Part shown: one piece after another, positions 24,501-37,700 of the stretch
How positions within the stretch are numbered: the first letter of the stretch is position 1
How the letters are laid out: every line of letters starts with the position of its first letter
Origin: Phytoseiulus persimilis
Lineage: Eukaryota; Arthropoda; Arachnida; Mesostigmata; Phytoseiidae
Direction of reading: 5' to 3'
NCBI GenBank assembly: GCA_037576195.1
Contig: CM075104.1
Location: 23,638,211-23,702,210, forward strand
Length of the DNA stretch: 64,000 bases
Notes under the pieces: model-generated
What the model was told of the DNA's origin: nothing
Seen by the model: the letters and a program-made list of their open reading frames with translations, nothing else
Database searches by the model: none
Position numbers and translations under genes: made by a program

Positions 24501-25422
24501 GCGTCGTAGTCTGTGTACGCGTTGTCGCGGCCTCCGTGTTTCGCCAAAAAATCGGCGTAAGCGTTCTCGATAGGATACTTTTCCGAACCCATGAACAACA
24601 TGTGTTCCAGATAGTGTGCCAAGCCCGGCAAGTGCGGGGGATCCTGAAACAAGTGGAGATTTAACTGGGCTCAGAACTCAATGTTGCACCGGCGACAACG
24701 AAACTCGGTGATGCTTCCGATGGAGCTCACTTGAAAACTCCCGCAGCGGACAGCAAGCGCCGCAGCCGACATTTTTTCTTTCATTGCCGCATTCGATTCA
24801 TCGTCCGAGCTGCCATCATCGCTTCCGGCGTCGGAAGATGCCATAGATGATCCATCCCCTGGAACAAAATTTCTCGATAAACCTTTCTGAAAATGAGCGA
24901 AGGTATCTACAGAGGATCAGTACCTGGACATAGGGGGTTTTCATCCATCCCCAATACTGCGTGCAAAAGAAGCACCGACTAGGAAAACGCTGAACATAAG
25001 CCGCCCCCTGGAAGAGCCGCCTGGGGCGAACCCTTCCCGTTCTGTCCATGTATGTACAGTACCGGTCGACACTGATTGTGACTCCTTTCCAGCGAAACTC
25101 CTCGAAAAACTCCGGAGCGACCCCTGATGCGCTCGACCCTACTCGAGATTCCGCAAACGGATGGAGCGTTTCTGCGGAGGCGAGAAATTCCGAATCTCAA
25201 GACTCGGTCAGAGCACTTCTCACAGCTGTTTGGAGTCATTCTCCAGTCGACCCAAAGCTCACCTGACACGCTATCCCACTCGTCGTCACTTTCACCGGTG
25301 CATGCTCCGGAGCCCAGACAGTTTATTGATGACACCAGCAGGGCTCGGAGTCCGTTATCCAGCTGGATGAGACGATAAAGGCGCTTATCGTTCTCACTCT
25401 GGATCATTTCAACGTTGATCAT
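21595..25422 (-). CDS. Nrdc: Nardilysin-type M16 zinc metalloendopeptidase
   Basis: Five exons on the minus strand: 25422-25263, 24858-24731, 24643-24396, 24312-24116 and 23981-21595 (phases 1, 0, 2, 1); 1,039 aa. M16 enzymes of this group cleave basic-residue peptides. The N-terminal strand (RLYRLIQLDNGLRALLVSS) is followed by a short acidic insert (ESDDEWDS, then SDAGSDDGSSDDES), the nardilysin hallmark, though much shorter than in vertebrates. The inverted zinc motif is intact, HYLEH in LAHYLEHMLFMGSEKYP, with the distal Glu ligand in REVQAVESEF, so the enzyme should be active. Later landmarks are RTKQQMGYDV and NRNWSQIHS. The 3' exon alone encodes 795 residues. The start at 25422 follows a strong acceptor (cctctgcacag), implying a 5'UTR intron. 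An upstream in-frame ATG at 25557 is less likely. Insulin-degrading enzyme is excluded by the acidic insert. Confidence 0.93.
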
Positions 25423-25961
25423 TCTGTGCAGAGGTAAGCACACGTTCGAATTTAAATTATCAGTTCTCTTGAAGCGAGAGAACGCCCCACGGCACCAGTT
25501 CAGGATGCGGCGGCCTATTTTGCACGCGATCCTTGAGAAACAAAGACAAGCGGCCAAGATCCAGATTCAGTCACTTTGCCAACCGGCTCTGACAACGAAG
25601 CGCAACGCGGCGAGGAATACGCTCGCGCACGACTGCACCACCGACGAACACTTCGAACGGAGATATGTAAGCAAGGCGATTCTATGTTATCCCAGACAAG
25701 CGCCAGTGCCGAACAAATTTGAATTTGTTCGTGATTTGAATGACTGGAATAACAGATTCTCAGTCTGTTCGTCGCGACAAAATCCAATTCGGATGAGAAG
25801 AACCCCATGTGGGGCTGGGATGTTCCTCTCATCATTCCTCGAACTTCTCATTAGAAAGGCGATGTGAGCTCAAAAAGGAATCAGTCGAACATTTCGCCTT
25901 AGATTGATCCATTTCAATCAGGCGAAAATTTCGAAAACACGCCCAAACGTCCAGGCTCCAA
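25423..25961. other. Nardilysin 5' flank
   Basis: Contains the presumed 5'UTR intron and promoter of nardilysin. A 150-codon plus-strand frame (25415-25867) overlaps the first exon antisense and has no family resemblance. Confidence 0.35.
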
Positions 25962-26780
25962 TTATGAGAGATGAGGTCGGGAACTCCACATCGGGGCAGA
26001 AGGATTGCGACTTCTCACTTCTGACCGTGATCCATGGCGCGCTGACAGATATCCGCGGCCGCAATCCGCCGTTTTCGCATTCCGTCGTCCAGAAGCGAAT
26101 CTGTTGAAGTCGCGGGAGAGCCACGATCTACGTGTTCGAGCGCTCTTTATTACATTTCCGTCGTGCCCGGAGTTGCTCATTTTTGATTTAACCGGCCGTC
26201 CGAGCTGAGGTCGTGTGCTCAGTCGTACGATGAGGAGCGGGGGCGTGAAATGTATACTTCTCCGGATCGGATCATCCGAGACAGTGGTTCTCAACCTTTT
26301 TGAGCCACTCGAGAAATTGCCGTGATCCTTCTTGGGCCGCATTGCTCGAGGTTGGGAATCACTGATTTGAGGTACAGGCGCTCGACGGGCTCCATAGGAT
26401 CGCTCAAAGACCGACGGGCGGAAAAAATCGATCCGCGCACCCGGCGGCACTAGAGGGATACACGCTCCTGGCTGAAATAACGTAGATTCGGCGCCGTAGA
26501 TTCCCGAAGAGCTCAAGCAGCAGCGATCGAGCGCTGTGGAGGAACCGATGGAAGCTATGAACGCGACGGAGGCGATGGATGCCGAGGAGAGGTCGGCGGC
26601 AACGAGCACTCCGTGCCGAAAGGAATCGTGCTGACGAAAGATTTCCTGACGCCAAGGACATGACATAACGCTCAGTCCTGCAGGCAATATGAGCATTTCC
26701 ATGCCGGCGATAGGAAGTGAAATCCACGGCGGCTCAAGGGAGAGCCGAAACGTATGCAGGGGGGCTGGCAAATGATTCAC
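25962..26780 (-). CDS. Long open frame of unknown status (272 codons)
   Basis: An ATG-started frame runs uninterrupted on the minus strand. It is longer than expected by chance at this base composition, but the translation is Ser/Arg-rich, has no recognisable motif, and passes straight through the small inverted-repeat element at 26282-26364. A second minus-strand frame (26404-26727) is also open, which suggests a region simply poor in stop codons. I list it as hypothetical and do not assign a function. Confidence 0.15.
   Translation of the reverse strand: MNHLPAPLHTFRLSLEPPWISLPIAGMEMLILPAGLSVMSCPWRQEIFRQHDSFRHGVLVAADLSSASIASVAFIASIGSSTALDRCCLSSSGIYGAESTLFQPGACIPLVPPGARIDFFRPSVFERSYGARRAPVPQISDSQPRAMRPKKDHGNFSSGSKRLRTTVSDDPIRRSIHFTPPLLIVRLSTRPQLGRPVKSKMSNSGHDGNVIKSARTRRSWLSRDFNRFASGRRNAKTADCGRGYLSARHGSRSEVRSRNPSAPMWSSRPHLS
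26282..26364. mobile_element. Tiny hAT-like inverted-repeat element (83 bp)
   Basis: Starts cagtggttctcaaccttttt and ends aggttgggaatcactg. The ends form an inverted repeat of about 16 bp with two mismatches, and the sequence is typical of hAT-family termini. Flanking octamers atccgaga (26274-26281) and atttgagg (26365-26372) agree at 5 of 8 sites, differing only by transitions, as expected of an old 8-bp target duplication. It is too short to code. Confidence 0.55.
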
Positions 26781-28091
26781 AACGAGCTCTGGATAAACTC
26801 CCCGGGGAATCGCCAGAAAAAATCACTATGGAAAATGAACACAATCATGATCATGTTCTACATTAGTGTCTGCTCTCTCAATGTTTGAAGACGAGCTGCT
26901 CCTTCATTCTACTGCGAGCGTGTCACTCACTGTTTCCGTCACATCTTCGATTACTTATGATAACAATCAGCAACATCGAAATATTCTGGGAGAAGCTGCC
27001 GCAAGAAATTCGGAGCAATCGCCTCGATTTCAAAGCGGCATGCCGTGATCCGGATTAGTTTCGGACGCGAATGATCGTTTTGGGGATATATTATAACTGT
27101 ATCTCGCCAGACTAGTCGGCCGGTTCAAGGGAATAAATATCGTAGTGCCCAGATTTAACTCGAGCCTTCAGCAAAGATCATTGTGGGTGTTGTCTCTTTC
27201 CCATTGACAAGCGTCGATCCTTCAATTCCATAGCCTAAACATACGGTGCCCCACGAAGCTACTCTCAAAGCTGAGGTCGCTGCCGTTGTAGGATAATATC
27301 CTCGTTCTGATGTTGCGTTACACCTCGTAGATGAAGTCACAGTCTAGGAGATGGATTGGCAAGGTTCTGATTATCCTGGGCAGCCCAGGTATCAGCGATC
27401 AATGCGGAGACGCAAATGGGAATCGAGATGTACTTATACTGGGAAAAACTCGCTCCTTGGCCAGAAACGACAACAGACGAGAACGAGCTCTGATTTGTTC
27501 ATGAAATCCCTGCACTGCTTAGATTGATTTCGACTCTCGTTAGAAATATGGGACGATGGGAATGTAAAGATCCTTGAATCTCTACAGAGAGAACAAACCT
27601 GTAATATTGGAGCGAACGATTCAGTTCATTTATGTTCTCCTTGCTCAAGCCATATTCAAATCATCGTTCGGGGTAAGAGTTAGAACACGGATCCGATTGC
27701 TATCCTAAGATTCCTCGAATCGCTGAACAGATGATCCATTCATCCCTGATGCATCACAGCTCACGACGTCAATTCCTACTCATCTCCTGGGAAAGTCCTC
27801 CCGAGAGCTCTCGGAGAGTATAAGACGGCTAACAGTCTCGCTTCTCGTTTGCGGCCCTCGACACAGAACTCTGGAGTTCACTGTTCGAGCGACCAGTGAA
27901 CAGGAGTTATTACCCTGGGAGAATACGCGAGAATTGAACACAGCGATTCATGGTCCTCTGCATGCAGCATCCGGAGGGCTCACACTCGGGGACGTCACTC
28001 AACCAACGTGGAGTCTGTCGTTGTCATGAGTAAACCTCAACAGCCTGCGGTTAGTCTCTCGCAAATATTGACAACCACTGTTTGCCATAAG
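26781..28091. other. Gene-poor DNA
   Basis: Only short frames occur on either strand, without family resemblance. No RNA gene or transposon end is supported. Confidence 0.4.
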
Positions 28092-28093
28092 TA

Positions 28094-28295
28094 GGGCCAG
28101 AGACTTTGTGCCCCAGCCGATTTGAGCCACTCCCGTCAACATACTTCATAGCTCTGTTCAGAAATATGTGTGACAAGCATGGAAGAGACACATTCTAGGC
28201 AGGGAAAATTTTAGGCTTGACCTCCATACTGGTCTCACAAAGCTTCATGTTCATGGGAGTCGCTCAACCTGGTCAGTGCATGAAGTCTCTGGCCC
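28094..28295. mobile_element. MITE of about 202 bp with TA target duplication
   Basis: The body begins gggccagagactt and ends aagtctctggccc, a perfect 13-bp terminal inverted repeat, bounded by TA on both sides (28092-28093 and 28296-28297). TA duplication and small size fit a Tc1/mariner-type miniature element. No coding capacity is seen. It is not obviously derived from the Tc1 relic at 10.2-10.6 kb, whose ends are unknown. Confidence 0.7.
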
Positions 28296-28593
28296 TAGTC
28301 ATAAGCATAGGATGTAGGATGACATTGTACACTCTCCCCCTCCTTTTGCTGCACTCTCTATACTTGCCGGTCGAATGAGTCAACGGATAGCATGTCCCGC
28401 TATTTGGACTTGGCCGAGGTATGAGATCTCTCCTGCATGGTCGAGTGCAGTCCCCGACTCGAAACAGGATGTCGCGAAGCTACGAGTTCTGTGAGAGCTC
28501 GAGACAGCGGGAGGACTCTCCCCGGAAATGAGCCCCTTTCAGAAAAACAGGAGGCAATGAAGACGAGTAGAATTCGTTCAGTAGATTCAAAGC

Positions 28594-28624
28594 TTTATTG
28601 TATGAGACACGAACTGGATTTATT
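28594..28624 (-). terminator. Poly(A) signals of H2A
   Basis: Two minus-strand AATAAA hexamers (28594-28599 and 28619-28624) lie about 430-460 bp past the H2A stop. No histone 3' stem-loop was found between them and the gene, so this H2A is probably polyadenylated. Confidence 0.45.
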
Positions 28625-29055
28625 TACAGAACTGAGTTTCCATGTCCTCGTATTTCATATTTCGGTTACATATATTCCTTTTCCTTGGGGGAGCGAGTTG
28701 GCTCTCTCCAGGACTCCGGATTTCAGCCAACAAGCAGCAAGTAGGTTTCCTGTATAAGTTAGTTTTCCTCGATTTTCGCTGACCTAGGACGTTTCCGCTA
28801 GGGTGCACCGCTTTTCGCATCACAAAAATGTCTCGCCTCCCTTCTGATTCCTTCTCAGATGGTTTGAGCGCACAAACTTCCGTACACACTACAACTTCGA
28901 TCGGTTTTGGATCTTTCGCTTTGGGTTGTCGAGAAGCGTAACAATGAAGAACGGTGCTCAGCTTCAAATCTCTACCGGGAACATCACGTGTGCTCCACTG
29001 ACAAATCACTTGGTCTGGATGGTTAGCGATGTGAGATCCTTCGGACTTCGACGAT

Positions 29056-29654
<599 letters not shown>

Positions 29655-30029
29655 ATGCCGCCTCAACCGAGTGGAAAAGCCGTCAAGAAGGCCGGGAAGG
29701 CACAAAAAAATGTCCGAGCCACCGACAAGAAGAAGAAGAAGCGTAGGAGGAAGGAATCGTTCTCGATCTACATCTATAAAGTGCTGAAGCAAGTCCATCC
29801 CGACACCGGGATTTCGTCGAAGGCGATGTCGATCATGAACTCTTTCGTGAACGACATTTTCGAGCGGATCGCTGCCGAAGCGTCCCGGCTTTCGCACTAC
29901 AACAAGAGGTCGACGATAACGTCGCGGGAGATCCAGACCGCGGTTCGGTTGCTGCTCCCCGGTGAGTTGGCGAAACATGCCGTGTCCGAAGGAACGAAAG
30001 CCGTCACCAAATACACATCCTCCAAGTAG
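29655..30029 (+). CDS. Histone H2B
   Basis: 124-residue intronless core histone. A Lys-rich tail with a [20 protein letters not shown] junction is followed by the histone fold ([20 protein letters not shown], then [14 protein letters not shown]) and the C-terminal helix with [20 protein letters not shown] and the end KYTSSK. The first in-frame ATG is at 29634, but the second, at 29655, gives the canonical MPPQPSGKA start and leaves the first ATG as a short upstream extension of unlikely use. It is divergent from H2A. Two AATAAA signals lie about 400 bp downstream, and no stem-loop was seen. Confidence 0.98.
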   Translation: MPPQPSGKAVKKAGKAQKNVRATDKKKKKRRRKESFSIYIYKVLKQVHPDTGISSKAMSIMNSFVNDIFERIAAEASRLSHYNKRSTITSREIQTAVRLLLPGELAKHAVSEGTKAVTKYTSSK

Positions 30030-30425
30030 TCAGGAAGCAACTCCTCAGGCAAGCGTGCTAGCAACATCGCACGTCGTCCCTGACCAGTTCACCGTGAGAT
30101 TCAAGCCCAAATCTTCTCGAGTTGAATCAATAATCTTCGCGGCAGAGGCCGATTCGTGCAGGCCCTGACGCTCATCTCTTCGAAAACCAGTGCGTGTGGA
30201 AGTGCGCGCGTCGGAACGAACTTTGTGATTCTTAAAATACAGGAGCGAACCATGCACAGAAGCAAAAAAAAGAAACTGTTGACACCAATAGTGTTGTGTG
30301 CGATCTCTGGGCAGCCAGACAGTCGTAATGTCGGGAAATCGGGATTACCGCTGAGCTGTCCCCGAAAAGAAAACAGCGGGTGCTGTATCTGTACAACCGC
30401 GAATTGTGACAAAACCTGTAGAAAA

Positions 30426-30450
30426 AATAAACGTACTGAGCGTGAATAAA
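30426..30450 (+). terminator. Poly(A) signals of H2B
   Basis: AATAAA at 30426-30431 and again at 30445-30450, about 400 bp past the H2B stop. Confidence 0.5.
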
Positions 30451-30875
30451 ACCTAACTTATAATCGAGTATACTTTCGACTTCTCAACTAGGTCCGGCTA
30501 GCTTGCAAGGAAATTTTCGCTTCTTGTAGCTGAGGGCTTCCAGCTCGTCGTGAATGGTTCTACGCTGCTGAAATCCAGTCTCTCGTGGCTGCACATATGC
30601 CTTGACACGCGGCACCCATAAAGTCGAGCGTTTCGTATTCAATGAGGGCGACGAAGCTGGATTCCGACTTATTTTAGTCGTTCTAAGAAAACATGGTTTC
30701 GTTTGTCTGGGATGACCAGGCGAAATTCGACAAGACGAGTATCGTGGCGTCCTGGATGTCGATCGCTATGCGATCCCCTCCGGAGATCCGAGTCGTTTGG
30801 GATCCGAATGCAGAACCATCGGAATGAAAATAGTATTATTGAGAGTTCCGCTTTCAAAGAGGTAAATTGAATCCA
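30451..30875. other. H2B downstream flank
   Basis: No gene is recognised. A 114-codon minus-strand frame at 30669-31013 overlaps the duplicated flank described next and is not clearly a gene. Confidence 0.35.
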
Positions 30876-31622
30876 TTCGTTCGCCTTCGAAGAGTCACCG
30901 CCGGTCGCGTCCTTTTTCAGACAGTCGAGCTGCCGGGCAGTGTGACCAACACAGGCGCCGTCTAGCGGGCGGGACCGATGATTTCGTGGCGAGGAATGAA
31001 CACAGCTGACCAATTTACGAGTCGGTGAAATACGCGTTTTCCAGTCTATTCGAGCTCATGAGTCTAACATGAGGTGATTCCTGACTTGGATGTTGCAATG
31101 ATCCCGCTCATTCGTGGATTTTTTTCCCCCCTTGGAGCATGTGGATCATACACGAGCACCAACTGAAGCTGGAGGAGTCTTCCGACCTCACCCCATCCAA
31201 ATTGCGAGCCACCTGGCCAACTAATGCTGGACGGTGGAGTTGATCACTAGCGAAGCTCTTCGCTCCCCCGACGATGGTGCTCAGGACATCTCCCGCTACA
31301 TCTGCCTGATGGCAGCGATTCCGGAAGAAGTTTTTCGAGGCTGATCGGAGGAGTCTCAAGACGCTCATGATATCTGTACCATCGGGAATGTCCTCTCTTC
31401 AGTTCCCTCCTGTTCGAATCATGCCGATGACATTTCCATGCGATCGCTGACACCAAGACATCTGACATTTTCCCCTGAGATCGCTCTGGCAATACACTCC
31501 GCTTGTTGGGGTACCTATGTATCGTTTCCCTTCGAATAGCTCGATGCGTCCTGATGAAAATGAAGCGTTCACCGTCTGCGCATGCGCCCGTTACATCAGG
31601 GTGCTCCGCGCGGGTATAAATA
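30876..31622. repeat. Decayed duplicate of the H4 5' flank, left copy
   Basis: A core at 30876-30967 matches 33585-33676 (shared blocks include tcgttcgcc, gccggtcg and caacacag-cgccgt-tagcgg). A second block, tcattcgtggattttttt at 31110, parallels tcatttgtggatgttttc at 33796. The copy ends in a histone-type promoter. The distance from core to TATA box is 739 bp here and 748 bp in the H4-linked copy, which supports duplication of one long segment. Confidence 0.6.
31577..31622 (+). promoter_or_regulatory. Orphan histone-type promoter
   Basis: TGCGCATGCGCC (31577-31588, an NRF1-like palindrome) followed by TATAAATA (31615-31622) repeats the arrangement upstream of H4 (34277-34288 and 34333-34340), including a shared gtgctc between them. 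About 88 bp further a start codon (31703) opens only an eight-residue frame, and no histone follows. It may drive a non-coding transcript, or be the relic of a lost H4. Confidence 0.5.
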
Positions 31623-33584
31623 GGGCGAAGTCTCTCATTTCCGCTCAGAACACACCAGGAGTAGTTCAGCCGCGGTAACCGGGAGCTTTGAAGCCGAGCT
31701 TCATGCCATCAAACGAGTATCGCTGTTGAAATAATTCTTCAAAGTCGAACGTTTATAAATGCGTAGGTCGGCACAGTCGATCCCAAATCGCCGTTGGAGT
31801 CCCACTGCTCGTATCAGACGAACGTTCGCAGGGCTCATCGGAGTTTTGGGGTGGTTGTGGAGAACAGAGGGCGAGCGATTTCACTCTAAGCTGTCCGAGG
31901 AGTCGAGAATGTTGATAGAGACGTCGGGATCCGGGAGTACGTGAAGTTCGCTGTGAGAATGATTCTCGGAGGTCACAGGACCCGAAACTTTCTCCCCGGG
32001 AAACCTGGAGAAGATGAGCCAATGACCAGGACAGCTGGATCGGACTTTGATCGATATTCTCAGTGTCATAGATACTATAGACTAGCTGTTGTTTCTGACT
32101 TCATCTCACATTCCTCAACGGGCTCGTTAATGATCAGAAACATGAGAGCTTTTATTGATCGTCGAATAGCGCCCCCTCGGCTGTTGGCATATTCTATATG
32201 CTAGTATCCGATAGGAGGTTTTCGGAGCGATCGGATCGCAGCTCACTGAGCAGAATGTTTTCAGGTGCGGAGTGCGAGAAGACTCCGTAATTCAAGTGGT
32301 GAACGATCCTTTCTTGAGCGAGGATGATTATTTTACGGTCACCGACAAGCGAGATGAGAACTGCTCCAATCAGCCATCGAAGAATGTGTTTCATGTGCAT
32401 GTGCTCTCATTTAGGAGTCACGCATTCCGAATCTCGGACCATTCCCTTCATTAGTTGAAGTACGACGTTAGGAAGGTCTCAAAGTCTCGAAAACCAGTCG
32501 TTTTCGACGTAACTTCTGGGGAAAGCGTAAAACCGTAAGGACACGGACATCGTCGATCATATTGTAGCTTTCCTCATAAGGATGTTATCGATTCTATGGA
32601 ATATCGGGGTTTTCGAGTCTCAGAGATCTTCATGAGTTCTAATTTCCATGTTTCGATGGGGAGCAACGGAGAGGCGAGTCTCAGATCACGCGAAAGATAG
32701 GGCTTTCTCAGGGGATTCTCATAACACACCCTCCCCCGTTTCCAGGCTCATTCGGAGGTCTCAGATTCAATTTTAAAAGGTACAAATCTTCATGAAGATT
32801 GGATCAAACATCGGCAGTGGTCCACTGGGAGTGACATCACATCAATCACAGTGGCGACGCTGGGGTCACTCTATCCTGCTGTGTCCCCGTAGTGCGATTC
32901 GGCCGGATACCGGATAACCACACCAGATTCTTTCAAGAATTCATACCGCCGAGAATTTTAAGTCGAATGGTATGTGGAGACCACATTCAAGGAAACAGAT
33001 CGTTGCGCACGGCTATGTGCAGAGGAGGTTTGAGCTGATTTGGGGATAATCCATTAATAATCGATCCACCCTTGGAGAGCCCTGTCATCGAAGAAGAGAG
33101 AGCTGGAGCTTTCGGAAATGAGTTCAGAGAGCAGGAAGTCGTGGATGATCTCGGAATCCCATGAAAGTAACATTCCGGCAGCGCAGTGTATTCGTGGATC
33201 TCAAATTCGTCACGGGAGAAGTGGGAAGTAAATTCATGAGTGAATCGTCCCCAGTGCAGCGTTTACCAAGGGTGTTGGAAACTACGCTGTTCAGACTCTG
33301 AGATGAAGACTCATTATGGATGATCGCAACAGCGACAGTAGATCGAGAGAACACCCGCGAAGTCAACAACAACAATGACGATCCAGATCTAACAGAATCC
33401 GATGTCTTCTATGTCGTGGTCTAATAAGGTGTCCATGAGGATCCTGATAATCGTGATGATCGTAGAAGGAAATCGGCTCCACCTTTCCAGAGAGGAAGAT
33501 CGTCAGAGATCTAGACGAGACCACTGTATTTGAAGTCGAAGAAATTCCTCGGAAGGTTGCGATCAAGTAGGAGAATTGGCACCT
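31623..33584. other. DNA downstream of the orphan promoter; no histone found
   Basis: I looked for H1, H3 and H4 fragments on both strands and found none. Only short frames without family resemblance occur. Confidence 0.45.
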
Positions 33585-34721
<1,137 letters not shown>

Positions 34722-34741
34722 GTGCTGTGAACAGAAAAAAA

Positions 34742-34755
34742 GCTCCTCTTCGAGC
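34742..34755 (+). terminator. Weak histone-like 3' stem-loop, with a later AATAAA
   Basis: GCTC-CTCTTC-GAGC begins 21 bp past the H4 stop, where the histone mRNA stem-loop normally sits, and is followed by purine-rich ggaaagaag. The stem is only 4 bp and departs from the metazoan consensus. A poly(A) signal AATAAA lies at 35063-35068, so either 3' end could be used. Confidence 0.35.
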
Positions 34756-37700
34756 ATTGCCAGGAAAGAAGTCCTCTCTTTGTCCCGGATCCTATCATAT
34801 GAATCTACGTCGGAAAGGTGTAGCCGCTCCATATTGTACATACGTCAGCGTCAATCTTTCATTGTGCGGTTAGATTGACGCCACATCCCTTGTGCACCCA
34901 TCTTGTCGACGCTCTTACGACAAATTGACCAGCTACCCGACGTGTCTTTTCAAAAATTTCGAGATGAATCTGTAGAGGAATTTCAACTCTTCTGTATATA
35001 CTGGCGGCGGATCGCCAGATCTCAATTAAGCTGTAACCGAGCGAAAAACGCCCTGAAAGCCAAATAAATGCAAGAATACCAGTGTAAATTACCCGAAAGT
35101 TATCATTTCTCATAAATATGGTCAAATCTGCGAAAGTCCGGAGTCCCCGCTCGCTAACTCTACGATTCGCATCAAATTCGAGGCCCCAAAGCCGCGATTC
35201 TCGAGAACCCTCCGATCCATTGATACAAGGGGACGGCAAAGCTGGAAGATGAACATATATTTCTGTGCGGCCATGAGTTGGCTCGAATCGCTGTCTCGCT
35301 AGAAAGTTCGATCGAAGGCGATGCCGCACAATGGCATGCGTGAGCTGCCAGGTGTTCACTATACCGGTGCACGCTGTAAAAGTCAACGTGCGGTATGTTT
35401 CGTGAGCTGTGTTATGGCTCGCGTCTCTCATGACCGGCGACGGATCTGATTGGAGCGGAAGAGGAAGAAATCTAACATCTTCTGGCATGCAAGTCCGCGG
35501 TTAATCGTGTCCGACACCTGAAAAGCTAATGAATGCTTCTTGTCCCTGAATTACCAGATTCAAAAATTTCGAGGCCGTTAATGACTCTATTTTTACTTTA
35601 GTACTTTTTGTAACATTTTTAAAACCAGAAGAATCTCCTCAATGATTATCGCTCACAAGCTTCACCCAGGTGCCCCTTGGGTATGAGGTCGGACACCTTC
35701 AAGAATCCCGTACTCAACGAGACAACAGAAGAGCGTGGTGATGGCGCCAGCCATCACGTAGTCCTGCATGAGTGGGTTTGGGTTTATCGCGATGCTTCTC
35801 ACATTCGCACCTCAATACAATTTCTGTCGTTGGAACCCCGGGCGGTCAAGCAGACAAGGAATGCGATGATTCAATGTGAGCCTGTGGTGAGTTCTGATCC
35901 TTGAGCTTGCGGACGTTGTTCGCAGCGTTGATGGGCGAACTATGGCTCGAGTTTCCGAACAATCTCATGCGAGCCATCGATATGAATCCATTCGGTTATG
36001 CGGGGTAGAAATGAGAGGAGGCACGTCAACATATCCAATTTTTGAGTCCAGCTTGTTGACCCTGGATGAGTCAACCTGGAATCCTAGACAGCTCAATGCA
36101 AACCCGAATAATGAGAGGGAAAAAGTTCTACGGCGATGGCACTCCGTGATTCTCAGTAGTTCTGCTCTCAATTCGTTGCTCAGCCCGTCAACAAGAAACA
36201 TGTGAGGGAGATGCCGTCCTCGACGGAGCCGAGCGGCCAAAATCAGAGCCCGTGGGCGCAGAGTTCCCCAAAATGGGTTCCACAAGACCCAAAGCTGTTG
36301 GAAAGTTCTGGAAGGATGAGTGACGCCTCCGTTCTCAGTATTTTTGACCTCTTGCTCGAGACGGAACTCGGAGATGTTGCCAGCAGGGATGCACGAACGA
36401 AAGTCTTGGATCCGGCATCTTATTACAGCAGCGACATTCTTGAGAATCATATTCGGCAGCGATATTCCCGAGGATCATATCCGGCATCCGTCTTTTCAAA
36501 AATGTGGAGGAGTCGAGGATACCGAAAGACGAAATACTCCAACAATTTCTTCATGCGAAAGGGAAAAAGCTTGAAAGCTCGGTTCCGCTTGGTTATTCGG
36601 ATGTCACGGGGGCCCGCAAGCCGTACCGTTCCAATCACGTTCCCGCCGTAATCGAAGGACAACATATACGCTAAGAATCGAAGACGTCGGACTGGATGAG
36701 AGACTACCGATCTATCATCGATGGCATCGTACCTTGCGTGTCTGTGTGGTCATGACCAATGCTGCACGACGAGGTCCGTCAACAATGCAGCAGGCCCCAG
36801 ACTTCGCGTCTCATGCCTCGTGAGAGACAAACGGGCTACTTGAACGGCCGCGTTCCAAATCATTGTTTACAATCTGAGCTTCCAAAAATTTCGTCGCATT
36901 ATCTCAATGCAGAGTAGGAGTGCTCGAGTCGTAACTGAGATTCAGAGGGGACCTCATTTCGCGAAAAAAGCAGAGAGATCATGGTCGCTCTTGTCCGGCT
37001 CCGTGTCAATGACAAGTACTGAAAATCTTTCCGATACGCTCTCTCGAGTACCCTAAGAAGGCGATGTACCTCGTAAGTCCTTCTTTTTGCCACCAATCCC
37101 GAACTGAATCATCCGCGGCCAGCTTCCCAGTTTCCTAAAATATGTCAGGCTCTGCTGATCTCCTATAAGGGAACCAGGTTCAGATCACAAACCAATTCAG
37201 GGTTCGTTCCTCATCTCCCGGCCTGCCGTCGGGAAGTGCCGCAACAGTATGCCGCAGTGTCATACAAATCATTTGTATGATGTGAAACTGCGCCCAGATA
37301 TCGGTCGCAGAGAGGGTCAGAGTGAAATTTGAAAAATCAGAGCGGGGAGGGAGTGGAGTCACTACATTCATTCTGCTAATGGATGGAAGCACCGCTCCAC
37401 AAGTGATATGGGGAAAATCCAATCAATGTCCGGAGAGAGCTTGCCTGAACGGAGTACATCTTCGAGTACATAAACAGCTCGAAAGAGACCGTAGAGCGTG
37501 TCACATGGAAACGGTGGGAACGTCAGTTACGGATAATCATAGCAAGGCAGTTCATCGATAATTCAGCGTCCATTCGCTCATCATGCCTTTCGCTATCCAA
37601 GAATGCTCGATGGATAAAATATGTACATATATTCAAATCCACAAGTTCTCGTGTACTACGACCAGAAAGGGCGGCAGGGGATCGTCCACTTCAGTGTTTC

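Noticed and set aside
35965-36450. 161-codon minus-strand frame
   Set aside because: A few frames of this length are expected by chance in 64 kb at this composition, and there is no motif or splice support.
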